Below, in pieces: positions 25,994 to 35,020 of a stretch of 64,000 nt of DNA. The position numbers and the translations under genes were made by a program. The notes beneath the pieces are model-generated. The model saw only the letters and a list, made by a program, of their open reading frames with translations, was not told the DNA's origin and did no database searches. Numbering within the stretch: the stretch's first letter is position 1; every line of letters starts with the position of its first letter. The DNA comes from Bradyrhizobium erythrophlei (GTDB lineage Bacteria; Pseudomonadota; Alphaproteobacteria; Rhizobiales; Xanthobacteraceae), in NCBI RefSeq assembly GCF_900129505.1, contig NZ_LT670818.1:1-64000 (forward strand), given 5' to 3'.

Positions 25994-27642
25994 CGACGCT
26001 CGCGATGTTGGCCGTTGATCGCACCAAGCCTCGCCGGCAGATCGCGCATCCGGGGTCGCAAGGCCATTGGGGAGCGATGGGATTCCGCCGCGCCCGCCGC
26101 ATGTCAGCATGGGCGATGCTGTTGGGCGTGGTCGCCGTGTCGATCTCGGGTTGCGCCGTCGGCCCGAACTTCACCCCGCCGGCGGCGCCCGACGTCACCG
26201 GCTACGTCCCGGGCAGGCTGAGCTCGCCGAACCCGGGACCGGGCGCACCCAAAGTTGCCGGACAGCACTTTGTCACCGGCGCCGACGTTTCGGCGCGCTG
26301 GTGGTCGGCGTTCCGATCCCAGCCGCTCGACGACCTCGTCAGGCAATCGGTCGACCATAACCCGAACCTGCAGGCGGCCGAGGCGGCGATCAGGGTCGCT
26401 CAATACAACGCCCAGGCCCAGCGCGGATTGTTCTTCCCCCAAGTCACCGGCAATTCGACATCCTCAAATCTGCTGCTTTCCAATGCCGGCAGCGTGTTCG
26501 GCGCCGATCTCGGTTCGGTCCCGCAGACCCGGTATTCGCTGGTGACCAATCAGCTGACTGTGTCATTCGTACCGGATATCTGGGGCGGCAATTTTCGCGC
26601 GGTGGAGAGTCTCGATGCGGTAGCGGAACAGCAACTGTTCCAGCTGGAGGCTGCCTACCTGGCACTGACGAGCAATGTCGCGACGGCCGCCATCCAGGAG
26701 GCATCGCTCCGCGGCCAGATCGCGGCCACCCAGCGCATCATCGGCATCGAACGCAACCTTCTCGATATATTAAAACGCCAGTTCAAGTTCGGCCAGGCGG
26801 CGCAAGCCGACGTGCTGGCGCAGGACGCCGCTCTTGCGGCGGCTGAGCAACTGCTTCCGCCGCTCGAGAAACAGCTCGCACAGCAGCGCAATCTGCTGAC
26901 GGCGCTGGCCGGCCAATTATCCGCCGACGAGATCCTGCAGAAGTTCGACCTCGCCCATTTCAACTTGCCGGCGAACCTGCCCGTCAGCCTGCCCAGCAAG
27001 CTTGTCGAGCAGCGCCCTGATGTGAGGGCAGCGGAAGCCAACATGCACGCGGCAGGCGCCCAGGTTGGCGTTGCAATCGCTGCCCGGCTGCCGAATTTCG
27101 TGCTCTCGGCCAATGGGGGATCGAGCGGCTATAATTTCGCCCAGAGTTTTGCGCCAGGAACCGGGTTTTATACGCTGGCGGCGAGTGCAACCGCGCCGAT
27201 CTTCGACGGCTTTACACTCTACAACAAGCAGAAGGCGGCCGAGGCCGCTCTCGGTCAGGCCGAAGCCCAGTATCGCGCCGTCGTCATCACCGGATTCCAG
27301 AACGTCGCCGACGCCTTGCGTGCCCTGCAATCGGACGCCCGCGCCGTGAAGGCAGCCCGACGCGCGGAGGATACCGCCAAGGCGAGCCTCGATATCGTTG
27401 AGAAGCAGTTGAATGCCGGTCAGGTCAATCAACTCGCGGTCCTCAATGCGCAGCAGACCTACCTGACCGCGGCGGTGATTCGCGTGCAAACGGAGGCCAA
27501 TCGTCTTTCCGACACCGCCGCGCTGTTCATGGCGCTCGGCGGGGGTTGGCCGGCGGCCTGCACAACACCGGTCTGGCGGGAATGCGCGATGGGCGAAACC
27601 TCCGCCGAGCAGCCGGCGGATCGAGTTCAAACCGCAAGGTAA
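25990..27642 (+). CDS. NodT-type outer-membrane efflux lipoprotein
   Basis: Forms the outer-membrane/periplasmic channel of the tripartite pump. Its start overlaps the pump stop by four bases; a later Met (26101) may be the real start because it directly precedes a lipoprotein signal, MSAWAMLLGVVAVSISGC, whose Cys would be acylated. The body has the two TolC/OEP repeats: WWSAFRSQPLDDLVRQSVDHNPNLQAAEA, then ARWKTRYSLV-type beta segments and VEQRPDVRAAEANMHAAGAQVGVAIAARLP. The last 40 residues are less conserved. Confidence 0.9.
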   Translation: MTTLAMLAVDRTKPRRQIAHPGSQGHWGAMGFRRARRMSAWAMLLGVVAVSISGCAVGPNFTPPAAPDVTGYVPGRLSSPNPGPGAPKVAGQHFVTGADVSARWWSAFRSQPLDDLVRQSVDHNPNLQAAEAAIRVAQYNAQAQRGLFFPQVTGNSTSSNLLLSNAGSVFGADLGSVPQTRYSLVTNQLTVSFVPDIWGGNFRAVESLDAVAEQQLFQLEAAYLALTSNVATAAIQEASLRGQIAATQRIIGIERNLLDILKRQFKFGQAAQADVLAQDAALAAAEQLLPPLEKQLAQQRNLLTALAGQLSADEILQKFDLAHFNLPANLPVSLPSKLVEQRPDVRAAEANMHAAGAQVGVAIAARLPNFVLSANGGSSGYNFAQSFAPGTGFYTLAASATAPIFDGFTLYNKQKAAEAALGQAEAQYRAVVITGFQNVADALRALQSDARAVKAARRAEDTAKASLDIVEKQLNAGQVNQLAVLNAQQTYLTAAVIRVQTEANRLSDTAALFMALGGGWPAACTTPVWRECAMGETSAEQPADRVQTAR

Positions 27643-27847
27643 TCGGGCCTTTGGCCAAGTGATCGACATAGCTCTTCGCGGCCCGGGACAGTCGCGCGGT
27701 CGTGCTTTTTCGATGTCACGAACTTGAATGGCGCCTAGCGCAATCGCGCTCATTTTGCTTCAGATCGTCAGCGTTCTTTCCCAACTGATCGAGCGGCGGC
27801 GCGGCGACGTGCTTTACTACGTTTCAGAGGATCGATGACGCATCGAG

Positions 27848-28981
27848 TTACCTGACCAGTCCGCTTACATTTTCGAGTCGAGCGCCCAGATCAGCCCCTC
27901 GGTCGGTCATTATCTGACCCGCGCTAAGGCGCTGCCGGATCATACCCATGACGGACGTCACATCGTCAAACGCCCGGTCATGAGCATCATCGCCGGCGGT
28001 TGCGAGGTGAGTCAGGTCGAAGACAAGTATCTTGTCGCGCTCGAGTTCGCTTCGATACGGCTCCTGCGTGGGATCGATACTACCAAGGCGGGGGACATCG
28101 TCCGCCAAGGTTCTGGACAACCCGAGCGCTGAATCGTCCTGTGACACAAAAAGAGCAATTCGGGGCCGTGCCGCTCCCATCCTTTGAATCTGGGCACGAA
28201 ACACATCGACGTCCACGTCCGGGGCGACGAGCATGGCATTCCTGAGCTTATCGGCCTTGATCGATGCCGCGGTTTGTCCGCCGCGCATGGATCTTCCGCG
28301 TAACGCTTCAAGCGCAACCCAATTGCCCATCGAATGCGCCAGCAGGGTGACTTCGGTGATGGCCGGATAACTTGTCAACATCCCCAGCAAACTTTCGAGC
28401 GCATCGCGTGAGTAGTTCGCGCTTTCCCGATCGTAATTATAGCTGCGCAATCGCACCTCGCCGCGTGACGGCCATGTAAACAGCACGGGAATAACGGGAA
28501 CCTTCGAGTCGTGAACGATCTGCGCAAATCGATAGACAGCATCGTCGAAGCGATTGTTGAAGCCATGGACGAACACCAGCACCTTGGTTCGTCCCGTCTG
28601 CTTGGCCATGGCAGCGATCGATGCGGCAAATGCTTGCTTGTCGATATACTCCGCCGAGACGGTCACGAAGTTTGTTCGCGGATCGCCCGGAAGGGTTGCG
28701 GGCCATTGGACCTCGCCGATCTTCCGGGCCGCGTCAGGTGGAATCGAAACCGTGATCGCCGCGTAGGATACTTCAGCGGCCCGCTCGCCACTGAACATCT
28801 CGCCGGGATCGGTTGTCGAACGCTGCCGGGTGGTCGCGACAAGAATTGGAACGCGAGAAGTCCCTTCGGCGGCTGCCGTCACCGGAACGAGAGCGCCCTG
28901 TGATAGGCGGCCGGCGCATGAGCCACAGGCCAGCGCCAAAGCGACCACCAGCGCATGCAAAGAACGTCCGTAGATACTCAC
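27848..28981 (-). CDS. DUF900-type alpha/beta-hydrolase lipoprotein
   Basis: A 377-residue exported hydrolase. The GTG at 28981 is chosen because GAGGG lies eight bases upstream; the resulting N-terminus ends in LALACGSC, a lipobox. The hydrolase core has LVFVHGFNNRFDDAVYRFAQ (oxyanion region) and TLLAHSMGNWVALEAL, the nucleophile elbow with Ser in AHSMG. NAMLVAPDVDVDVF (Asp region) and FDLTHLAT follow, the latter with the probable His. Substrate unknown. It stands alone, divergent from the TetR gene. Confidence 0.82.
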   Translation of the reverse strand: MSIYGRSLHALVVALALACGSCAGRLSQGALVPVTAAAEGTSRVPILVATTRQRSTTDPGEMFSGERAAEVSYAAITVSIPPDAARKIGEVQWPATLPGDPRTNFVTVSAEYIDKQAFAASIAAMAKQTGRTKVLVFVHGFNNRFDDAVYRFAQIVHDSKVPVIPVLFTWPSRGEVRLRSYNYDRESANYSRDALESLLGMLTSYPAITEVTLLAHSMGNWVALEALRGRSMRGGQTAASIKADKLRNAMLVAPDVDVDVFRAQIQRMGAARPRIALFVSQDDSALGLSRTLADDVPRLGSIDPTQEPYRSELERDKILVFDLTHLATAGDDAHDRAFDDVTSVMGMIRQRLSAGQIMTDRGADLGARLENVSGLVR

Positions 28982-29313
28982 AACAAGCCCTCGCGGGACA
29001 ATCGACACAATAAATGACCGCCGCGATGGTCACCGCCAAGCCGACGCAAGCCGACCCACCAGGCCAGCCGAGCATTTTCCCCGGCAGTGGAAGATTCCCG
29101 GTCGCTCGGTTGGCGGTCTCATTTCGCCGCTTTGTTAGATAGTCCCCTGCCTTACTATAGGCCCCAACCCCTAGGGAGTCAGCGGCAAAAGCGCGCTCCG
29201 CAACGTCGCGCTCGAAATTCCCATCTCGCGGCAAATTAAATGGACATTCAACAAAAACATGATTAGGCATCGTTCGCCGGATTGCGCCACACCATTCGCA
29301 AGGAGGAGACGGC
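28982..29313. other. Divergent promoter region between hydrolase and TetR genes
   Basis: No gene recognised. It holds the leaders of both flanking genes and the operator-like site at 29237-29254. Confidence 0.55.
29237..29254. promoter_or_regulatory. Candidate TetR autoregulatory operator
   Basis: TAAATGGACATTCAACAA agrees with the palindrome at 31678-31695 at 12 of 18 positions, with the right half TTC(A/G)ACAA nearly identical and an A-run following in both. It is 60 bases before the TetR start. Confidence 0.45.
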
Positions 29314-29946
29314 GTGCAAAAGGATGCGAAGCGGCGACGGGGGCGGCCGCTGGGATCCTCTGACCAGGAGGGCAAGCGACAGGAGTTCGTCGCGGCGGTC
29401 CGGAGATCGATTGCGGAGAACGGTTACAAGGACGTGACCGTGGCAACGATCTGCGCGGCAGGGGGCTTCTCGCGCGGCCTGATCGGTCATTATTTCCCGG
29501 GCAAGGATGCGTTGCTGCTGCATGCCGTGCGCGAGCTGGCGCAGGAATTCGAAAGCGCGACGCGGGCGGCTGTTGAAGGAGCCGGTCAGGATCCCTTTGA
29601 CCGTCTGCATGCCGTCGTCGCCGCGAGTTTCCGGGAGCCGGTGTTCACGGAGGAAAGGGTTCTGGTCTGGGTTGCGCTCGCCAGCACGGCGCACTGGTCG
29701 CCGGAACTCGCCGAGGTCTATCGGAAGCTCTATCGGCCCTACCATCGCGGCCTGGCCCGCCTGATCAAGAAGGCGGGCGACGAGCGCGGCGTAAAGATCA
29801 ATTCCGAGCGCCTCGCCGTCACGCTGACTCAACTCGTCGAAGGGTTGTGGTCCGGCTGGGCCGCCGATCCAAAAACCGTATCCGTCCGCGAGGCCGAAGC
29901 AGCATGTCACGATCTGCTGAATGCGTTTCTTGACGCACGGCCATGA
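29314..29946 (+). CDS. TetR/AcrR-family transcriptional regulator (BetI-like)
   Basis: A 210-residue repressor with an N-terminal helix-turn-helix: RQEFVAAVRRSIAENGYKDVTVATICAAGGFSRGLIGHYFPGKDALL in parts, the usual TetR_N pattern. The ligand domain has the BetI-like SPELAEVYRKLYRPYHRGLARLIKKAG. The GTG start is supported by AAGGAGGAG eight bases upstream. Adjacent, converging, is an acyl-CoA ligase gene; the same palindrome is in front of both this gene and the ligase/binding-protein divergent promoter, so it probably represses a carboxylic-acid degradation cluster and is released by an acyl-CoA or acid. Confidence 0.9.
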   Translation: MQKDAKRRRGRPLGSSDQEGKRQEFVAAVRRSIAENGYKDVTVATICAAGGFSRGLIGHYFPGKDALLLHAVRELAQEFESATRAAVEGAGQDPFDRLHAVVAASFREPVFTEERVLVWVALASTAHWSPELAEVYRKLYRPYHRGLARLIKKAGDERGVKINSERLAVTLTQLVEGLWSGWAADPKTVSVREAEAACHDLLNAFLDARP

Positions 29947-29950
29947 TCAG

Positions 29951-31564
29951 TCACTTGCGCCTCTTCATCGCGCGCAAGTCGATGGCTCCCGGCAAGAGTG
30001 TCGGGTCTTGCCCGGGCGCAAAGATCTGGGCTTTGCTGACCTTTTGCGTGGCCGTGAGCGGCATGGAATCGAGAAACAATATCCAGCCCGGCGCCTTGTA
30101 ATAAGCGAGTTGTTCGTTGCAATAGTCGAAGACGCTTCTGGCCGACCTCGCATCCGCGGGGCAGTCGGGTGACGGCACGATGCAGGCGAGGATTTCCTCG
30201 CCGGTCTTTTCATCCGGAACCGGCAGGATGGCGATCTGTCCGACCGCGGGATGCGCACAAAGCACGGTCTCCACCTCCGTGGCGGCAATGTTTTCACCGG
30301 CGCGACGGATCATGTTCTTCTTGCGGTCGACGAAGTAGAGCATGCCGCTCTCGTCCTGGCGGACCACGTCGCCACTGTGCCACCAGCCGCCGCGCCAGCC
30401 GGCTTCGGTCGCGGCGTCGTCACCGAGATAGCCGGCAAAGAAGCCGCGACGGGGATCTTCCCCGGCTAGCCGGACAACCAGTTCGCCTTCGGTGTTACGG
30501 CTGGCTTCGCGGCCATCTTCGTCGAAAACCTTTGCCTCCAGCGGCATCATTGGACGACCGATGCCGCGGGCGCCGACGGGACGCGGCTTACGGTCGTTCG
30601 CCGTCCAGCGTCCCACCTCCGTCATGCCCCAGACTTCGACGTGCGGAAATCCAAATCGGGATTCGAATCTCGCATGAACGGCAGGCTCCATTCCGGCGCC
30701 GAAGCCGAACCTGACGCCATGGCCGCGCTCTTCCGGTGCTTCCTCCAGCGCGAGCAGCGCCTGCGGTACCACGCCGATATAGTGAACGATCGTCGCGCGG
30801 CTTGCGGTCACCTCGCTCCACCAGCGTTTCGCCGAGAAATGTTCAGGCCGGATCAGGCACCCCTGCGTCAACAGCATGGGCATGAACGCGACGACCCCTG
30901 CATGAACATGAAATACGGGCAACGGGTTGAAGAGGCGATCGCGTCCAGGCTCGACGGAGAAAATCCCGCCGCCCTTTGCGAGCGTGAGAATCCATTCGCC
31001 GGCGGAAAGCCAGTAATCGTTGGTCACCAGGCAGCCCTTGGGGCGGCCGGTCGTGCCGGAGGTGTAGAAAACCGCCGCCTCGGTGGCGCGGCCGAGCGGC
31101 CCCGCGATAGCCCTTTGGGATGCCGGCGGCAGGTTCTCCAAGACCTCGTCGACGTCGATAATTTCCGGCGCCTGCTCCAACTCGGCCGCAACAGCCTGAA
31201 GGCGCGCGACGTAATGGCTCAGCGCCACCACGAGAACAGCCCCGCAATGGCTCAGCTGGTACTTGAGTTCCGCATGCCGATGGTCCGGATTTACCGGCAC
31301 GACGCTCACCCCGACCGCGTTGAGCGCAAGCAGGTGCACGAAATATTCGGGCCTGTTTTCAAGCAGCAAGGCCACGCGATGTCCAAGCCCGTATCCGGCC
31401 CGCTCATACCGCGCGGCGAGGTCCGCAACACGTCGCAGGACCTCTGCATAGGTCCACTCGAGACCGTCAGGCGCATAGGAACTACCTTTGGGGACACAGA
31501 TAAGGGCGTTATCCGGCGCGACGGCCGCGCTCTCCTGCAGCGCCCCGAAAATGGTCTCGGCCAT
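29951..31564 (-). CDS. AMP-dependent acyl-CoA ligase
   Basis: Activates a carboxylic acid to its CoA thioester with ATP. The 537-residue ANL-superfamily protein has A3 motif FYTSGTTGRPKGCLVT, HVHAGVVAF, A5 VEVWGMTEVGRW, A7 WWHSGDVV, A8 FVDRKKNMIRRAGENIAATEVE and A10 MPLTATQKVSKAQIF (catalytic Lys). It resembles crotonobetaine/carnitine- or aromatic-acid-CoA ligases; the substrate is not clear. It converges on the tetR gene (4-bp gap) and is divergent from the binding-protein operon across the operator-like palindrome. Confidence 0.92.
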   Translation of the reverse strand: MAETIFGALQESAAVAPDNALICVPKGSSYAPDGLEWTYAEVLRRVADLAARYERAGYGLGHRVALLLENRPEYFVHLLALNAVGVSVVPVNPDHRHAELKYQLSHCGAVLVVALSHYVARLQAVAAELEQAPEIIDVDEVLENLPPASQRAIAGPLGRATEAAVFYTSGTTGRPKGCLVTNDYWLSAGEWILTLAKGGGIFSVEPGRDRLFNPLPVFHVHAGVVAFMPMLLTQGCLIRPEHFSAKRWWSEVTASRATIVHYIGVVPQALLALEEAPEERGHGVRFGFGAGMEPAVHARFESRFGFPHVEVWGMTEVGRWTANDRKPRPVGARGIGRPMMPLEAKVFDEDGREASRNTEGELVVRLAGEDPRRGFFAGYLGDDAATEAGWRGGWWHSGDVVRQDESGMLYFVDRKKNMIRRAGENIAATEVETVLCAHPAVGQIAILPVPDEKTGEEILACIVPSPDCPADARSARSVFDYCNEQLAYYKAPGWILFLDSMPLTATQKVSKAQIFAPGQDPTLLPGAIDLRAMKRRK

Positions 31565-31677
31565 TGGCAGCTTTCTCCCTGGCGCTTCTTCATCTGCTGG
31601 AGCAGACCGCGCGGCGCGTCATCCTGCAACGCTGTTTGCCACAACCTAGTCCCCCAAAATTCCGGCCGCAACTATTT

Positions 31678-31695
31678 TTGTTGAACGTTCGACAA
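31678..31695. promoter_or_regulatory. Near-perfect 18-bp palindrome, candidate TetR operator
   Basis: TTGTTGAACGTTCGACAA is an inverted repeat with one mismatched pair. It lies in the ligase/binding-protein divergent promoter and overlaps a possible rightward -35 TTGAAC, with CATAGT 16 bases on as -10. Size and symmetry suit a TetR dimer. Confidence 0.6.
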
Positions 31696-31756
31696 ATTAT
31701 GCCATAGTGCTGCACGCTCGGAAAGAAGCGAGACGAGAACAGACAGGGAGGTTGGC

Positions 31757-32956
31757 GTGTTGAAGTCGATAGCTGCGGCGGGTGCGGCCCTGCTCTTTCT
31801 TCCATTGGTCGCGCAGGCGGCTTCGGATACGCCTGTCAAAATCGGTGTCCTGGGGGATCAAAGCGGAGCCTATTCCGCGGCCGGTGGAAAAGGCAGCGTT
31901 GAAGCTGCCCGGCTCGCCGCGGAAGACGCTGGCCTCGTGCTCGGCAAGCCCGTCGAAATCGTCTCCGCCGACTTCCTGCTGAAGGTCGATGTCGGCGTGG
32001 CCATCGCCCGGAAATGGTACGACGAGGACGATGTCGATACGATCATCGACGTCCCCTTCTCGGGTCTTGCGCTGGCGATCGCGGACATGACCCGCACCAA
32101 AAAGAAACTGGCGCTGTTCAATGCCGCATCGAGTTCGGAACTCACCGGGGCCAAATGTTCGCCCTATGTCGCGCAATGGACCTATGACAGCTATTCGCTG
32201 GGGCGCGGACCGACCAGCGGACTGATCAGCCGCGGCGATAATTCATGGTTCTTTCTGACCAACGATACCGTGTTCGGCACGAGCCTCGAGAAGGAGGCCT
32301 CTGCCGCTGTCCAGGCCGCGGGTGGAACGGTCGTCGGTTCGGTTCGCACGCCGACGGCGTCGTCGGACTTCTCTTCGTACCTGCTGCAGGCGCAAGCTTC
32401 ACAAGCCAAGGTCATCGGCCTTGTCGAAGCCGGCTCCGACCTCGGCACCGTCATCAAGCAGGGCGAGGAATTCGGCATTCAGGCAAGGGGCCAGCGTTTC
32501 GCCGCGCTGATGGCGACGATCGATGCAATTGACGGAATAGGCCTCAAGGCCGCGCAAGGGATTACCGTCGCCGAGGCCTTCTACTGGGACCAGAATGACG
32601 AAACCCGCGCGTTCGCGAAACGGTTCTTCGAGCGCATGCAACGCATGCCGACGCAGGTCCAGGCCAGCGCCTACAGCGTCGTCAATCACTATCTGAAAGC
32701 GATCAAGGCGGCCGGAACCAAGGACCCGGACGTCGTGATGGCCAAGATGCGTGAATTGCCGATCAACGACTTCATGTCCCACGACGCGAAGCTTCGCGCC
32801 GACGGCCGGGTCCTCAGGGATCAGTACCTTTTCGAAATCAAGTCGCCGGCGGAGTCCAAGGGACGCTGGGACTATTACAAGCAGATCGGCGTCATCCCTG
32901 CCGGAAAGGCAACCCGTCCGCTGGATGAAGGCGGCTGCCCCCTGGTCGGCAAATAG
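31757..32956 (+). CDS. Branched-chain amino-acid-type ABC substrate-binding protein
   Basis: A 399-residue periplasmic binding protein (LivJ/Peripla_BP_6 type). It begins at a GTG with GGGAGG upstream, has a signal peptide (MLKSIAAAGAALLFLPLVAQA), then VKIGVLGDQSGAYSAAGGKG, FFLTNDTVFGTSLEKEA and ASAYSVVNHYLKAIKAAG. Members near acyl-CoA genes often bind aromatic or other carboxylates rather than amino acids. No ABC permease or ATPase genes for it are in the window. It is followed after 13 bases by the acyl-CoA dehydrogenase. Confidence 0.9.
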   Translation: MLKSIAAAGAALLFLPLVAQAASDTPVKIGVLGDQSGAYSAAGGKGSVEAARLAAEDAGLVLGKPVEIVSADFLLKVDVGVAIARKWYDEDDVDTIIDVPFSGLALAIADMTRTKKKLALFNAASSSELTGAKCSPYVAQWTYDSYSLGRGPTSGLISRGDNSWFFLTNDTVFGTSLEKEASAAVQAAGGTVVGSVRTPTASSDFSSYLLQAQASQAKVIGLVEAGSDLGTVIKQGEEFGIQARGQRFAALMATIDAIDGIGLKAAQGITVAEAFYWDQNDETRAFAKRFFERMQRMPTQVQASAYSVVNHYLKAIKAAGTKDPDVVMAKMRELPINDFMSHDAKLRADGRVLRDQYLFEIKSPAESKGRWDYYKQIGVIPAGKATRPLDEGGCPLVGK

Positions 32957-32969
32957 CAGGATACCGCCC

Positions 32970-34115
32970 ATGCCCGCGAACATCGATCAGGGCGAACTCG
33001 ACCTGTTTCGCGCGACCGTGCACCGCTTTCTGTCCGAAGAAGTGGCCCCCAACGCCGACGCGTGGCGGGCAAGGGGCTACATCGATCGCGATCTGTGGCG
33101 CAAGGCAGGCTCCCTTGGGCTGCTGTGCGCCAGCGTGCCGGAGGAGTACGGCGGCGGCGGCGGCTCCTTCTGGCACGAGGCCGTCATCATCGAGGAACTG
33201 GCGCGCATCGCGTTCCCCGATTTCAGCATCCCGCTGCAGAACGTGATCCTGGCGCCGTACTTCGTCCAGTACGCCACCGAGGAGCAAAAGCGCCGATGGT
33301 TGCCGCGGATGGTCCGCGGCGACCTCGTGGCCGCGCTCGCCATGAGCGAGCCCGGCGCCGGATCGGACGTGCGGGCCATTCGAACGCATGCGCGCCGCGA
33401 CGGGGATGAGTACGTCGTCAACGGACAGAAGACGTTCATCACGCATGGTCACACCGCCGACCTGATCTGCCTTGCGGTCAAGACCGACACAAGCGACGAC
33501 AACGGCGTTCGCGGCTTCAGCCTGCTCGTGATCGAAACCGAGACAACGCCGGGGTTTCGACGCGGCCGCCGATTGGACAAGGTCGGCCTCAAGGCGCAGG
33601 ACACGGCGGAGCTCTTCTTCGACGACGCGCGCGTGCCGGCAGGCAATTTGCTCGGAGGCGTGGAGGGCCGCGGATTCTATCAGTTGATGGAACAACTCGC
33701 GAAGGAACGCATCAACATCGCCATGCAGGCACTTGCCCTGACCGAGGCAGCCCTCACCGAGACGATCGCCTACGTGAAGCAGCGCATGATCTTCGGCAAG
33801 CGCCTGATGGATTTCCAGAATACGCGAATGGTTCTGGCGGAGGCGAAGACGGCAGCCTCCGTCACGCGCACCTTTGTCGAAAGCTGCATCGAGAAGCTGG
33901 TCACCGGGACGCTCGATCCGGAAACCGCCGCGATGGCGAAATGGTGGGCGACCGACAAGCAGTGCGAGATCATCGACGATTGCGTTCAGCTGCATGGCGG
34001 CTACGGCTACATGCTCGAATATCCGGTTGCGCGGATGTGGACGGACGGACGCATCCAGAAGATCTGGGGCGGCTCCAACGAACTCATGAAGGATCTCATC
34101 GCCCGCGCGCTCTGA
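32970..34115 (+). CDS. Acyl-CoA dehydrogenase
   Basis: FAD enzyme that introduces a 2,3-double bond in acyl-CoA. The 381 residues have the family N-terminal helices (FRATVHRFLSEEVAPNADAW), flavin/substrate motifs LAMSEPGAGSDVRAIRTHA and YVVNGQKTFITHG, FFDDARVPAGNLLGG, and the C-terminal signature QLHGGYGYMLEYPVARMWTDGRIQKIWGGSNELMK in sections. The usual catalytic Glu position is occupied within this region (WGGSNE). The ATG at 32970 with CAGGA upstream is used because the longer open frame runs back into the preceding gene. Chain-length preference unknown. Confidence 0.94.
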   Translation: MPANIDQGELDLFRATVHRFLSEEVAPNADAWRARGYIDRDLWRKAGSLGLLCASVPEEYGGGGGSFWHEAVIIEELARIAFPDFSIPLQNVILAPYFVQYATEEQKRRWLPRMVRGDLVAALAMSEPGAGSDVRAIRTHARRDGDEYVVNGQKTFITHGHTADLICLAVKTDTSDDNGVRGFSLLVIETETTPGFRRGRRLDKVGLKAQDTAELFFDDARVPAGNLLGGVEGRGFYQLMEQLAKERINIAMQALALTEAALTETIAYVKQRMIFGKRLMDFQNTRMVLAEAKTAASVTRTFVESCIEKLVTGTLDPETAAMAKWWATDKQCEIIDDCVQLHGGYGYMLEYPVARMWTDGRIQKIWGGSNELMKDLIARAL

Positions 34116-34178
34116 AGGCGGCGGGGCGCGCTCCCTCGCCTCCACTATCCAGATGTTCTCTCACCCGTGGAAACCAAG

Positions 34179-34987
34179 ATGTCCCGTTACGCCAGGTACG
34201 AATGCATGAAGATCGAGGTGGCCGACAAGGTCGCAACGGTGACGCTCAACAGGCCGGAAGCGCGCAATGCCATCAATCAGAAATTGATAAGGGAATTGCG
34301 TTCGATCTGGGACGATTTGCCGACGATCATGCGGTCAGCGCCGTGGTACTGACCGGGGCCGGCGATTTCTTCAGCGTCGGCGGCGATGTGAAGGCGATGT
34401 CCGAGCGACCCGGCGGCGACGTTCTGGAGGAAGGCGAGGTGCATGATCCCATGATCAGCCGCCGCGGCGTCAGCCGGCAGCTCGAACTGGACAAGCCCAT
34501 CATCGCCGCGATCAATGGCGATGCGATCGGTCTCGCGGCGACGCACGCGCTGCTGTGCGACATCACCGTGATGGCCGAAGACGCACGCATCGGCGACACG
34601 CATGTTTCACGCGTCGGCCTGGTGGCCGGCGACGGCGGCACCGTGATCTGGCCGCTGCTTGTCGGCGTCAACAAGGCCAAGGAATTCCTGATCCGCGGCA
34701 CGCTGCTCAACGGCAGGGAAGCCGAACGAATCGGTCTCGTGAATCACCTGGCGCCGCGATCGGAAGTGCTGGCCAAGGCACGCTCTATCGCACTCGAACT
34801 CGCGAACGGCCCGACCTGGGCGATCCGCTGGACCAAGCTGTCGATCAACCAGGTCATCAAGGAGCGCGTCAATCTGCTTCTGGAGGCGAGCATGGCGCTC
34901 GAACAGGTGACTTTCGATACCGCCGACCACAAGGAAGCGACGACGTCGTTAAAGGAAAAGCGAAAACCGAAGTTTGGACAGGGCTAG
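34179..34987 (+). pseudogene. Enoyl-CoA hydratase/isomerase gene with a one-base frameshift
   Basis: The first part encodes MSRYARYECMKIEVADK and VATVTLNRPEARNAINQKL, the crotonase N-terminus. At 34314-34320 the GATTTGCC run lacks one T: restoring it gives WDDFADDHAVSAVVLTGAGDFFSVGGDVKAM, and the second frame then continues normally through LCDITVMAEDARIGDTHVSRVGL and the C-terminal helices to 34987. A homopolymer slip is either true inactivation or an assembly error. Intact, it would hydrate the product of the neighbouring dehydrogenase. Confidence 0.85.
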
Positions 34988-35020
34988 TTCCATATCGCAT
35001 CTCGAAGCCTGAGAGGTCCC

